From contig CANPTH010000015.1 in NCBI GenBank assembly GCA_947576945.1, positions 1-63,476 of the forward strand: a stretch of DNA of 63,476 bases, given 5' to 3'. The stretch comes from an uncultured Lachnospiraceae bacterium (GTDB lineage Bacteria > Bacillota > Clostridia > Lachnospirales > Lachnospiraceae). The notes beneath the pieces were generated by a model that saw only the letters and a program-made list of their open reading frames with translations, searched no databases and was not told where the DNA came from. The translations under genes and the position numbers were made by a program. Positions 24,742 through 33,417 of the stretch are shown piece after piece. Each line of letters starts with the position of its first letter. Within the stretch, counting starts at the first letter, position 1.

Positions 24742-26130
24742 TTATTCAACACTTTCCCATGCAGTGTCAAGAGACTCCTGCATCTGCGGCTGGAATTCCT
24801 CGATGAACTCATCCACAGTCATCGAGCCGTTCTTGACATTATCCATGTTTTTGAAGAAAATATCGAACCATTCAGCATTCGGCGTATAGGTTGTCTCCTG
24901 GAAACGGCCTTCGTATTTGTCTGTACCGCTCAGGTAGTTGAAGAACACGTCAACAGATTCCGGGAAAGGAAGCGAGCCGTCTTTGATCGCGGAAACAAAT
25001 TCACCCTCAGCAAGACTCTTTAAGTTCGGGAGCTGAATCGACTGACCGCCTACAACACCGCAGAGTTCCTTCTGTCCGTCCTCATTTGCACACAGATAGG
25101 AGACAAGCTCTGCTGCTTCCTTCTTGTTCGGGCTCGATGCCGATACGCAGAAGCCAACGGTTCCAAGCCAGGTCATACTCTTACCGGTAGACAGTGTCGG
25201 ATAGCCACACAGATCCCACTCAAACGGGAATGTCTCATCGTCCATGAATGCCGCAACATCCCATGTTCCGCATGCATAGAACGCTTCCTGGCCTGCAAGC
25301 CATCTCTGGTATACGCCAAGAGATGCATCCTGCTCTACGGAAGGCGTCACTTTATGTTCTACCGTAAGATCGACAAATTTCTGGAATGCCTCTTTGAATT
25401 CAGGCGTATCAATCTTTATGGTTTTATAGTCGTCTGAAAGGAATGACGCGCCGTTTGACCAGATATATTGCTGGATCATGAATTGGTTTGCCAGTCCACA
25501 TCCCCACTGGTCAACCTCCCCGTCGCCATCCGTATCTTTCGTGAACTGTTTGCACACTTCAACAAATTCGTCATAAGTATAGGGATTCTCCGGATCTGGA
25601 TACGGAATGCCTTCCTTATCAAACAGATCCTTATTATAAGCATACGCGAAAACAGATGCATCTTTCGGAAGCGCATACAGATCGCCTGTACCGATCTTGC
25701 TTCCGTCGTAGCGGTAGCTGTTCAAAGCTTCCTGCGCAACCAGATCATCGGTGGTGATCCCCAATTCATCCAGAAGCGGCTGGAGATTCTCAATATACCC
25801 GTTCTCAACAAACTGCTGTACGGATTCCGGCCCTACATAGAAAACATCAGGAAGTTCCTTAGCTGTCATCATACCCGTTAATGTTTTGGAGTACTCCTCC
25901 TGCGTAGTAATCTGGACGTCAATATTCCCGATCGTTTCAGCATGCTCCTCCTTCCAGTTCTCGATCATTCCCTTGTAGATTGGCGACTCATGGTCATTCG
26001 CGAAGATAAATACGGACAGATTCTTCTTACCGTCCGCCGTCGTTCCGTCGCTCTTGCTGCCGCATCCTGTAAGCCCCCCCAATGCAAGGGCAGTTGCCAG
26101 AATGATCGCGCTTGCCTTTTTCAGTTTCAT
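24742..26130 (-). CDS. Solute-binding lipoprotein (arabinan operon)
   Basis: 462 residues with signal peptide and lipobox LTGCG, belonging to the family 1 sugar-binding lipoproteins. AAGGAGG lies at the right distance from the ATG. It is first in a minus-strand operon with two permeases and a GH43 enzyme, so it should bind oligosaccharides released by that enzyme at the cell surface. It is only distantly related to the two paralogous binding proteins at 10.8-13.6 kb. Confidence 0.93.
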   Translation of the reverse strand: MKLKKASAIILATALALGGLTGCGSKSDGTTADGKKNLSVFIFANDHESPIYKGMIENWKEEHAETIGNIDVQITTQEEYSKTLTGMMTAKELPDVFYVGPESVQQFVENGYIENLQPLLDELGITTDDLVAQEALNSYRYDGSKIGTGDLYALPKDASVFAYAYNKDLFDKEGIPYPDPENPYTYDEFVEVCKQFTKDTDGDGEVDQWGCGLANQFMIQQYIWSNGASFLSDDYKTIKIDTPEFKEAFQKFVDLTVEHKVTPSVEQDASLGVYQRWLAGQEAFYACGTWDVAAFMDDETFPFEWDLCGYPTLSTGKSMTWLGTVGFCVSASSPNKKEAAELVSYLCANEDGQKELCGVVGGQSIQLPNLKSLAEGEFVSAIKDGSLPFPESVDVFFNYLSGTDKYEGRFQETTYTPNAEWFDIFFKNMDNVKNGSMTVDEFIEEFQPQMQESLDTAWESVE

Positions 26131-26184
26131 ACCATATCCTCCTTCTTTATCATGGTTTACACGTGCCTTTTAGTTACGGTTTTC

Positions 26185-26213
26185 ATTATAACATATTATT
26201 TTAGATTATACAA
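26185..26213 (-). promoter_or_regulatory. Promoter of the arabinan operon
   Basis: On the minus strand TTGTAT (26213-26208), a 17-base spacer and a perfect TATAAT (26190-26185), 55 bases before the start codon. Confidence 0.75.
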
Positions 26214-26223
26214 TATTATTTTA
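26193..26223. repeat. Two 11-bp direct repeats with 20-bp period over the promoter
   Basis: ATATTATTTTA occurs at 26193-26203 and 26213-26223, covering the spacer and -35 region. A regulator bound twice on one face of the helix is conceivable, but AT-rich sequence makes chance repeats common. The rest of the 420-base gap to the divergent DUF624 gene (26131-26550) is AT-rich and holds no gene. Confidence 0.4.
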
Positions 26224-26550
26224 TATTTTTTTGTTTTGGTTATATTAAATGTATATCTGTATATGCCATTTTCTGTTTTTTGATATTTATATTGCATAAA
26301 TTACTAAGCCATATTTTAAATTTATCCAAAACATTATACATTTATTATAATATATTTTGAATAAATGGCACATCCGCGCTGCGGCGGGAAGTTTTTGATT
26401 TATCTAAAATAATTTGTATTATTATAAAATCATGCAAATTATTACATCCTATTACGCGTAATTTTGGCAGTTATAACGATAGCGTTTTGAGGAAGAGTGT
26501 TGTAGAGTGTTATACACAGGAAGCGATTAAAGAAAGAATGAGGTAAGAAC

Positions 26551-27204
26551 ATGAATTTATTTTCTGTTGACGGACCGCTCTGGCGTTTTTTTAATCTTGT
26601 ATATAATTTGGTGCTCCTCCATATTCTTTGGGTGATCTACAGCCTTCCCGTAATCACAGCCGGAGCCTCCACCACTGCCCTCTATTATGCCTGCATGAAA
26701 ATGATCCGCACAAATGAAGGATATGTACACAAAAATTTTCAGAAATCCTTTAAACAGAATTTTAAACAGGCCACCGTCATATGGCTTGTTATGGCAGCTG
26801 CCGCTTTTCTCCTTGTGACGGATTTAAGATATGGGATGTTTCTGGGAAATACCATGGGAAAGATTATTCTCATTGGTTCATCCGTCATCTTGATCCCTGC
26901 CATACTGACAGGTATCTATATTTTTCCGGTACAGGCTAAATTTGAAAATACCATCCGGGACAACGTAAAAAATGCGCTGTTGATGTCACTAAGGCATTTT
27001 CCCTGCTCCCTCCTGTTATGTTTGATTTATGGGACCCTTATATTGCTTACGCTGTCGTTTGTCCCGTTCATCATGGTCATGTTCTGCTGCGGTGCAGGAC
27101 TGACTGCCTTTCTGACCTCCAATGTATTCATATATATTTTCCGCAAATATCTGCCGGACGAACTGGCAGATGACCTGGAACGTTCCGGGGAAAAGTTTGA
27201 TTGA
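26551..27204 (+). CDS. DUF624 (YesL-type) membrane protein
   Basis: 217 residues with about five hydrophobic segments, beginning LFSVDGPLWRFFNLVYNLVL, a typical DUF624/YesL N-terminus. Members are regularly encoded next to sugar ABC operons and YesMN-type regulators in Firmicutes, and an accessory role in transport is supposed but not proven. Here it reads away from the arabinan operon across a 420-base shared regulatory gap. No YesMN-type regulator is present beside it. GAGGT precedes the ATG weakly. Confidence 0.85.
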   Translation: MNLFSVDGPLWRFFNLVYNLVLLHILWVIYSLPVITAGASTTALYYACMKMIRTNEGYVHKNFQKSFKQNFKQATVIWLVMAAAAFLLVTDLRYGMFLGNTMGKIILIGSSVILIPAILTGIYIFPVQAKFENTIRDNVKNALLMSLRHFPCSLLLCLIYGTLILLTLSFVPFIMVMFCCGAGLTAFLTSNVFIYIFRKYLPDELADDLERSGEKFD

Positions 27205-27285
27205 GGGATGCCGTTTTATTATTAAGAACAGACTTACCGCAGGCAACGCCCGGCACAAACATGGAAAGCGATGTGAGTCTCTGCT

Positions 27286-27522
27286 GTGGAAACGAGTGAA
27301 AAGGTTGAGATATCACTTTCAAAACAGGATATTCCTGCGGTATTCTTTGGGCAGGCATTGGACGACCGGATGATGGATCAGGAGTTTGTACTTCGATTCG
27401 TGGCGGTCTGTTATTATGGGATTGATAAATACGAAGGAATTCCGGATAATTATCTGAATGGGGCAATGGAATATCTGAATTCATCAGAATGTGAAGATGA
27501 GTCAGTCATAGAAATAGTCTGA
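27286..27522 (+). pseudogene. Fragment of a DUF262 (GmrSD-like) protein
   Basis: A 78-codon open frame from GTG 27286 contains DDRMMDQEFVLRFVAVCYYG followed by YLNGAMEYLN. This matches a conserved block in the middle of DUF262 proteins, which include subunits of modification-dependent restriction systems. Full-length members are several hundred residues long, and neither the N-terminal nucleotide-binding part nor the C-terminus is present. An in-frame stop lies at 27274. It is best read as a relic. Confidence 0.55.
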
Positions 27523-27565
27523 TAAAGAAGCAAATACCAGAAAAAGGCTGCGAAACAGATTAAAA

Positions 27566-27661
27566 ATGGAACTGCCGGCGGGGATTATTACTCTGGCAAT
27601 TGCGGCGACATTTATCAGTACGTTGACGACGATGGCATATTGTAAGAGGAAGGAATATTAA
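27566..27661 (+). pseudogene. 3' remnant of a second spmA gene
   Basis: The 31 codons before TAA 27659-27661 read PAGIITLAIAATFISTL, then MAYCKRKEY. The end of intact SpmA (18675-19403) reads PAGIIGPAIVATFVSTA, then VVYCKGKD. About half of the codons are identical in the last 29. Nothing upstream encodes the rest of SpmA. The stop lies 7 bases before the asparaginase start, so the fragment may now serve only as that gene's leader. Confidence 0.75.
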
Positions 27662-27668
27662 TTGTAAA

Positions 27669-28670
27669 ATGGAGAAAAAACGGATACTTCTGATTGGTAC
27701 GGGCGGCACCATCGCTTCGGAAATGGGGGATAATGGACTGGAGCCGGAATTGACGAGCAGGCAGTTATTGCGATATGTCCCAGATATTTCCGGAATCTGT
27801 GAGATAGACTGCGTACAGCTTTTCAGTCTGGACAGCACGAACATCCGTCCGGAGCACTGGCTGCGTATCGCAGGAACGATACGGGAATGTTATACGAAAT
27901 ATGATGGCTTCGTGATAAGCCATGGAACGGATACGATGGCTTATACCGCGGCAGGTCTCAGTTATCTGATTCAGAACAGTTTGAAACCGATTGTGCTTAC
28001 GGGAGCGCAGAAGCCGATTGGATATGAGACTACGGACAGCAAGCAGAATCTAAGAGATGCTTTTACGGTGGCAGCATCCGGGATGTCAGGTGTGCTGCTG
28101 GTTTTCAATGGCAAGATAATCATGGGGACCAGGGCCAGGAAGACACGCAGCAAAAGCTTTGAAGCTTTTTCCAGTATTAATTATCCGATCGTAGGGATGG
28201 TGCAGGATGGCCGGCTGATTCAATATATAAGGACGGAGAGCGACGTGCCGGTCAGATTCTATGGAAATCTGGATGCCAAAGTGTCTTTGTTGAAGTTGGT
28301 GCCAGGGATTGCGTGCGGGGTTCTGGAGTATCTCCTGGAGCGCAGCAGTGCAGTGATCATTGAGAGCTTTGGCGTAGGCGGACTGCCGGTTTATGAAACA
28401 GGAAGTTTTTATGAGACGATAAAACAAGGGCTGGATGCGGGGAAGACGGTAGTGTTGACAACGCAGGTAGAAAACGAGGGCAGCGATCTGTCTGTTTATC
28501 ATGTGGGCAGCAGTATCAAGCGGAATCTGCCGATCCTGGAAGCTTACGACATGACAACTGAGGCGGTGGTAGCAAAATTGATGTGGATCCTGTGTCAGAC
28601 AACCGAGCGGGAGGAGGTTGCCAGACTTTTCTATGCACCGATTGCCTGCGATATTCTGTCTGCTTTCTAA
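27669..28670 (+). CDS. ansA: L-asparaginase, type I (cytoplasmic)
   Basis: 333 residues hydrolysing asparagine to aspartate and ammonia. The N-terminal TGGTIAS supplies the nucleophilic Thr14, and HGTDTM (85-90) supplies the second Thr-Asp pair; GAQKP contains the catalytic Lys. No signal peptide, as expected for the cytoplasmic AnsA type. The ATG has no close Shine-Dalgarno; the nearest GAGGAAGG lies inside the spmA remnant about 15 bases away, suggesting an altered or coupled start. Confidence 0.92.
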   Translation: MEKKRILLIGTGGTIASEMGDNGLEPELTSRQLLRYVPDISGICEIDCVQLFSLDSTNIRPEHWLRIAGTIRECYTKYDGFVISHGTDTMAYTAAGLSYLIQNSLKPIVLTGAQKPIGYETTDSKQNLRDAFTVAASGMSGVLLVFNGKIIMGTRARKTRSKSFEAFSSINYPIVGMVQDGRLIQYIRTESDVPVRFYGNLDAKVSLLKLVPGIACGVLEYLLERSSAVIIESFGVGGLPVYETGSFYETIKQGLDAGKTVVLTTQVENEGSDLSVYHVGSSIKRNLPILEAYDMTTEAVVAKLMWILCQTTEREEVARLFYAPIACDILSAF

Positions 28671-28810
28671 ACATTCATATCCCGTATCTTCATAGCGCCA
28701 TAAATAGAAGTGGATGTTTAGAAACATATGCACACATGCATTCATACAAACGAGCTGCATGAAGACATGGCGCGCTTCCGTACAGCAGAATGATGAAGGG
28801 GAAATTTGAA

Positions 28811-29158
28811 ATGGACGAAGCGATGGATATTATGATCTGTACCCATGAAAAAGATGCATCATCGGTGTTTGAAGGCGTAAAAGCCTATTTCTCACAGGAA
28901 TTTCCGACAGAAGAATTTGAATGGCAGTGCACGGGAACAGTCATTACCGTAGTATTGCCTGTAGGGGAGAAGGAGATTACCCGTGTATTTGAGGAGCTTG
29001 TGAGAAGGTATCCGCGGCTAAAGGTTTCGGCATCCTGTTCTTATGATATCAGGGAAGAAGACAGGAGTGCGCAGTGGTGGGGGACGACCAAAATATACTC
29101 GGAACGGGAAGACGGAGAGACAAAAATTATCAGTAGTTCAAGCACCTGTTGGAATTGA
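28811..29158 (+). CDS. Small acidic protein of unknown function
   Basis: 115 residues, no signal peptide or membrane segment. The pattern MDIMICTHEKDASSVFEGVK, followed by alternating strands and helices, suggests a small alpha/beta fold. The tail is Ser-rich (SSSSTCWN). I recognise no family. ATG 28811 is preceded by AAGGGGA at good spacing; an ATG seven codons upstream lacks this. It lies between asparaginase and the LysM-GH18 gene, with no clear functional link. Confidence 0.6.
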   Translation: MDEAMDIMICTHEKDASSVFEGVKAYFSQEFPTEEFEWQCTGTVITVVLPVGEKEITRVFEELVRRYPRLKVSASCSYDIREEDRSAQWWGTTKIYSEREDGETKIISSSSTCWN

Positions 29159-29198
29159 CGAGGCATAAAATAAAGAAAACCTCTATCAGGAATGAACT

Positions 29199-30338
29199 AT
29201 GGAAATATATGTAGTAAAACCGGGAGATACTGTGGATTCCATTGCCGAGCGCCGTGGGGTTACGGTGTCTTCTGTTATTTATGACAATCAACTCGTCTAT
29301 CCTTATCCGCTGGCGGTTGGGCAGGCGCTGCTTCTATCGTCGGGGGAGACTGCCGTGCCTTCCTATCCGGCCTGGGTGAACGGCTATGCCTATCCTTTTA
29401 TTCAACAGAGAGTTCTGGATGAGACGATTCCGTATCTTTCTTCCCTTTCCGTTTTTTCTTACGGATTTACCACGGAGGGAGAACTGATCATGCCGATACC
29501 GGACGATACTTTTATGATCAGCGCCGCGCTGCAGGCGGGCGTGCGGCCGGTTCTTACGCTGACGCCTCTCGGGCCGGACGGAAATTTCAATAACGCTTTG
29601 ATCACTGCCGTGGTGAACGATCCGGCAGCCAAAGACAACCTGCTTTCCAATCTGCTGACTACCGTTCAGGAGAAAAACTTTCAGGGAGTGGATATCGACT
29701 TTGAATACATTCGTCCTGAGGACCGGCTTCCGTTCGCCGATTTTGTGGCGGATGTCAGGAACCTTCTCTCGCCTTACGGATATCATGTGTCTGTAGCCCT
29801 GGCTCCCAAGACTTCGGATACACAGGCCGGTCTTCTCTATGAGGGAAAGGACTACAGGCTGTTGGGAGAGGCGGCCGACAGTGTTCTGCTTATGACTTAT
29901 GAATGGGGGTATACCTATGGCCCGCCCATGGCAGTAGCTCCTGTGAACAAGGTGCGGGAGGTGGTGGAGTATGCAGTCACCCGCATCGAGCCGTCCAAGA
30001 TCGATCTGGGGATTCCGAATTACGGCTATGACTGGACGCTGCCTTTCGTCCAGGGTTCTTCGCGGGCGACCACCGTCAGCAATCAGGAGGCCGTGCGGAT
30101 TGCCATTGAGGCCGGCGTACCAATCCAGTTCGACGAGGTGGCCATGTCGCCCTTTTTCCGCTATGAAAAGGAGGGGCAGACGCATGAAGTGTGGTTCGAG
30201 GATGTCAGAAGTTATCAGGAAAAGTTTTCTCTTCTGCCGGCGTATGGCCTGCGGGGAATGGGATACTGGCAGATCATGCGCTTCTTTCGGCCGAACTGGC
30301 TGCTGCTTCAGGATACGTTTCAGATTCAGAAGCCGTGA
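29199..30338 (+). CDS. LysM-GH18 protein, spore cortex glucosaminidase type (YaaH/SleL-like)
   Basis: 379 residues. One LysM repeat (residues 2-46, YVVKPGDTVDSIAERRGV) is followed by a GH18 barrel with the catalytic motif GVDIDFEY, placing Asp165, Asp167 and Glu169. This is the architecture of SleL/YaaH enzymes, which degrade spore cortex during germination, although those usually carry two LysM repeats. It has no signal peptide, as is common for spore-targeted members. It agrees with the spore-forming lifestyle indicated by spmA. Confidence 0.88.
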   Translation: MEIYVVKPGDTVDSIAERRGVTVSSVIYDNQLVYPYPLAVGQALLLSSGETAVPSYPAWVNGYAYPFIQQRVLDETIPYLSSLSVFSYGFTTEGELIMPIPDDTFMISAALQAGVRPVLTLTPLGPDGNFNNALITAVVNDPAAKDNLLSNLLTTVQEKNFQGVDIDFEYIRPEDRLPFADFVADVRNLLSPYGYHVSVALAPKTSDTQAGLLYEGKDYRLLGEAADSVLLMTYEWGYTYGPPMAVAPVNKVREVVEYAVTRIEPSKIDLGIPNYGYDWTLPFVQGSSRATTVSNQEAVRIAIEAGVPIQFDEVAMSPFFRYEKEGQTHEVWFEDVRSYQEKFSLLPAYGLRGMGYWQIMRFFRPNWLLLQDTFQIQKP

Positions 30339-30462
30339 CAGGAGTCCTGCTCCATTCTGCAAATTGACAGGGGGACTGTATAGACTATTCAGGATGACAA
30401 TATGGTCAGATCTGCGTGGATACCAGGTGCAGAGGGATGAAATGTTGGGTAAGATAAGGCAG

Positions 30463-30491
30463 TTTACGGCATCAGACAGGTATGCTACAAT
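30463..30491 (+). promoter_or_regulatory. Promoter of the STM4015-4011 operon
   Basis: TTTACG (30463-30468), a 17-base spacer and TACAAT (30486-30491), with the leader running 77 bases to the first start codon. Confidence 0.55.
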
Positions 30492-30568
30492 ATGGAAAAA
30501 GGGGCGGCAGGCAAAGAAGGCAATGGGCCGTCTGGGAACAGATCGGAAAGTTGGGGAAGGAGGACGTT

Positions 30569-31438
30569 ATGGCAGACCAAACGGGAAAGAGTAAGACGTA
30601 TTCTTATGATTATGAGGACTATGAGAACGGGAAGAAGGCAGAGACCATGCTGGAGGAGATCCTGGCTGATCCGGAGTTTCCGGGGCTGGAGGAGCTGATC
30701 ATCGGCGGATGGGGCGGCGAATACGAAGAGTCCTGTCAGGCGATTCTGGACGGCATTGCTGCGAATGCCGACAGGTTCAGCCACATCACGAAGCTTTTCA
30801 TTGGCGATATGGACTATGAGGTGTGTGAAGTATCGTGGATTATGCAGGGTAATTACAGTAATCTGTGGAAAGCCATGCCCCAGTTGAAGGAACTGACGAT
30901 TAAAGGGAGTACGGATCTGCATTTAGGGGTGATCGAACATGACAATCTGGAGTCTTTGACCATCATCTGCGGCGGCCTGGGGAAGGATGTTATAGAGGAG
31001 ATCGCGAAAGCGAAACTGCCGAATCTGCAGAAACTGCTCCTTTACATTGGTGTTGAGGATTATGGTTTTGACGGGAATGCGGAAACTGTCAGGGAGCTGC
31101 TTTCCGTGTCTGATTTTCCAAGACTTACCTATCTGGGAATCACGGACAGTGAGATTCAGGATGAGCTGACAGAGGTTGTGCTTAAGAGTAAATATATGCA
31201 GCAGATCACCACGCTGGATCTGTCTAACGGAACGCTTACGGATAAGGGCGGACAGCTCCTTCTGGAGAAGCTGCCGGAATGCGCAAAGCTGGAGAAACTG
31301 GATGTGCATTACCATTACCTGTCAGATGAGATAATGAGCAAATTAGAGAAGCTGCCCATTGAGGTTGACGTGTCTGAGCAGGAAGAGGCGGAGCGCTGGA
31401 ACGGTGAATTATGGTACAATGCCATGTTGACAGAATGA
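30569..31438 (+). CDS. STM4015 family protein (leucine-rich-repeat-like)
   Basis: 289 residues. After an acidic N-terminal region with EELIIGGWGGEYEESCQ, repeated units such as LKELTIKGSTDLHL, LESLTIICGGLG and ITTLDLSNGTLTDKG form a leucine-rich-repeat-like solenoid, probably a protein-binding surface. The family has no known function. ATG 30569 has GGAAGGAGG at ideal spacing; a start 29 codons upstream does not. It is the first gene of a five-gene operon and its TGA overlaps the next ATG, so both are translated together. A role as recognition or scaffold component for the operon's enzymes is inference. Confidence 0.85.
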   Translation: MADQTGKSKTYSYDYEDYENGKKAETMLEEILADPEFPGLEELIIGGWGGEYEESCQAILDGIAANADRFSHITKLFIGDMDYEVCEVSWIMQGNYSNLWKAMPQLKELTIKGSTDLHLGVIEHDNLESLTIICGGLGKDVIEEIAKAKLPNLQKLLLYIGVEDYGFDGNAETVRELLSVSDFPRLTYLGITDSEIQDELTEVVLKSKYMQQITTLDLSNGTLTDKGGQLLLEKLPECAKLEKLDVHYHYLSDEIMSKLEKLPIEVDVSEQEEAERWNGELWYNAMLTE

Positions 31439-32454
31439 GCGGGATTGTGCTGATCGGAACGGACGGCGGCAGGCGCAGGTTGTATTTTGAGAAGGCAGCA
31501 GCGGAGACGGGCATCCCGGTTGTATTTCTGGATTGGAAAGAGGCGACGGATAAGGACTATGGGGAAGACCTGCGGCGTTTTGTGGTGAAGATTGATGCGC
31601 CGGAATGGGAAAGCAGCAGCCTGTGTGATCTGGAAAGCCTGACTGGACGGTATGAAGAACAGCTTCGCCGGCTTTCCGGTCTGCCGGCAGGAGGCTTTCT
31701 GAACCGGCCGCCGGAGATTGCACAGGCGCTGGATAAACGCGGCTGTAAAGCATGGCTTGCCCGGTGCGGCGTTCCGGTGACCCAAATGTATGAAGAACAC
31801 TTTTCCTGTGGAGAAGAGCTGTTTGATTTTATGAGAGAACACAGGATCATACAGGTGTTTGTGAAGCCGGTGAAAGGATCGGGCGCGGCAGGTGTGACGG
31901 CGCTGCGGTTCTCGCCGGGAAACGGCCGGATCGCGCTTTACACCTGTGCTGCGCTCAAAGAGGGTGTGTTATATAACACCAAGCGGATGTACAGGCTGGA
32001 GGGCAGGAAGGCGGAAGCGTTTCTGGACAGCCTGCTAGGGCTGGACTGCGTTGTAGAGCGATGGTACGGCAAGGCGTCTTTTGGGGAATACTGTTATGAC
32101 CTGCGTGTGATCGTGCAGGGCGGGCGGATCGACTATATTCTGCCCAGATTGTCGAAAGGTCCCATTACGAATCTGCATCTAAATAATCACGCCATGGCGT
32201 TTGCGGATCTGCATTTGGGGACAGGAACAGTGGAACGAATCGAGGAGGTATGTCTTAAGGCGTCGGCGTGCTACCCCGGATTACAGAGCATTGGTATGGA
32301 TGTGCTTTTGGAAAAGGGCGGTCTGGAACCGAGGATCATTGAGATCAATGCGCAGGGAGATCTGCTTCATCGGGATATTTACGGTGAGAACAGGATTTAT
32401 AAGCGGCAGATCGAGATCATAAAGGAACTGCTGGAAACTGTTGGAATGAAATGA
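31435..32454 (+). CDS. STM4014 family ATP-grasp protein
   Basis: 339 residues with an ATP-grasp core. VFVKPVKGSGAAGVTALR is the ATP-binding beta-hairpin with its Lys, DLRVIV lies in the core, and IIEINAQGD carries the metal-binding Asn and Asp. ATP-grasp enzymes usually join a carboxylate to an amine or thiol through an acyl phosphate. Its start codon overlaps the STM4015 stop (ATGA). Together with two radical-SAM proteins this points to ribosomal-peptide-like or amino-acid-derived modification chemistry; the substrate is unknown. Confidence 0.85.
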   Translation: MSGIVLIGTDGGRRRLYFEKAAAETGIPVVFLDWKEATDKDYGEDLRRFVVKIDAPEWESSSLCDLESLTGRYEEQLRRLSGLPAGGFLNRPPEIAQALDKRGCKAWLARCGVPVTQMYEEHFSCGEELFDFMREHRIIQVFVKPVKGSGAAGVTALRFSPGNGRIALYTCAALKEGVLYNTKRMYRLEGRKAEAFLDSLLGLDCVVERWYGKASFGEYCYDLRVIVQGGRIDYILPRLSKGPITNLHLNNHAMAFADLHLGTGTVERIEEVCLKASACYPGLQSIGMDVLLEKGGLEPRIIEINAQGDLLHRDIYGENRIYKRQIEIIKELLETVGMK

Positions 32455-32516
32455 GAGAAGACGGCATGCATTTGCTGTAGAATATAAAGATGGAACGGAA
32501 AGGGGAGCGGACAGCT

Positions 32517-33371
32517 ATGAGCGAGGTGCCTTTTGCGGCGTTTCGGGCCGGTATGGATGAAAAACAGTGTTCTGTGGATATGACGAAGGTGGTAGGTAAC
32601 TGTGACATTTTGTTTATCTGCCTGGATACCCTGCGGTATGATGCGGCCATTGCGGAGGAACAGGTCGGCGGCACGCCTGTCTTAAACAGGTATGGCGCAT
32701 GGGAGAAGCGGCAGGCGCCGGGAAACTTCACCTATCCGTCGCATCATGCTGTTTTTGCGGGATTTCTGCCGTCTAAGGATGAGGCGAGAAGCATTGCGGA
32801 ACAGGAGATGCTCTTCTTTCCAAAAAGTATTGGTATGGGGAAGAAGATTCCAAAAGGCGCTTACGGGTTTGAAGCCGCCAATCTGGTGGAGGGGCTTCAT
32901 GCGGATGGCTATGATACATGGTGTGTCGGCGGGGTGGCTTTTTTTGACAAACGCTCGGCGCTTGGCAGGGTGTTTCCTTCCTTTTTTGAGAAGAGTTACT
33001 GGAATCCGTCCTTCTCCTGTCCGGTGAAGGAAAGCACGGGGAATCAGGTGAATTTTCTCCTTAACCGCCTGGAACAGAATGCAGATCCCAGGCGGATCTT
33101 TCTGTATCTGAATGTGTGTGCGATTCACTATCCCAACTATTTTTATCTGGAACAGGAGAAAAACGACAGCCTGGTGACGCACAGGGCGGCGCTGCGGTAT
33201 GTGGACGGCCAGCTGGGCCGGTTGTTTGACGGTTGGAAGGAGAAACGGGGCGAGACCTTTGCGGTATGTTTTTCTGACCATGGCACCTGTTACGGGGAGG
33301 ACGGTTATGTGTTCCACGGCGTGAATCATCCGGTGGTCAGTACCGTGCCCTATAAGCATTTCTTCCTGTAA
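32517..33371 (+). CDS. STM4013 family hydrolase (alkaline-phosphatase/sulfatase fold)
   Basis: 284 residues. CDILFICLDTLRYDA near residues 29-43 supplies a metal-binding Asp30/Asp37 and a possible nucleophile Thr38. FSDHGTCYGEDGY followed by HGVNHP near the C-terminus gives the second metal site. These fit the alkaline phosphatase superfamily, acting on phosphate or sulfate esters. No secretion signal. ATG 32517 with GGGGAG upstream is preferred to one nine codons earlier. It is the third gene of the operon, 62 bases after the ATP-grasp gene. Confidence 0.85.
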   Translation: MSEVPFAAFRAGMDEKQCSVDMTKVVGNCDILFICLDTLRYDAAIAEEQVGGTPVLNRYGAWEKRQAPGNFTYPSHHAVFAGFLPSKDEARSIAEQEMLFFPKSIGMGKKIPKGAYGFEAANLVEGLHADGYDTWCVGGVAFFDKRSALGRVFPSFFEKSYWNPSFSCPVKESTGNQVNFLLNRLEQNADPRRIFLYLNVCAIHYPNYFYLEQEKNDSLVTHRAALRYVDGQLGRLFDGWKEKRGETFAVCFSDHGTCYGEDGYVFHGVNHPVVSTVPYKHFFL

Positions 33372-33417
33372 AAAGGGGTGTTGCTGCCGCAGGGATATTT
33401 TCGGAGAGGTGTGTTTC

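Noticed and set aside
26131-26550. AT-rich gap as a replication origin
   Set aside because: No dnaA gene or DnaA-box cluster is present; a divergent promoter region explains it.
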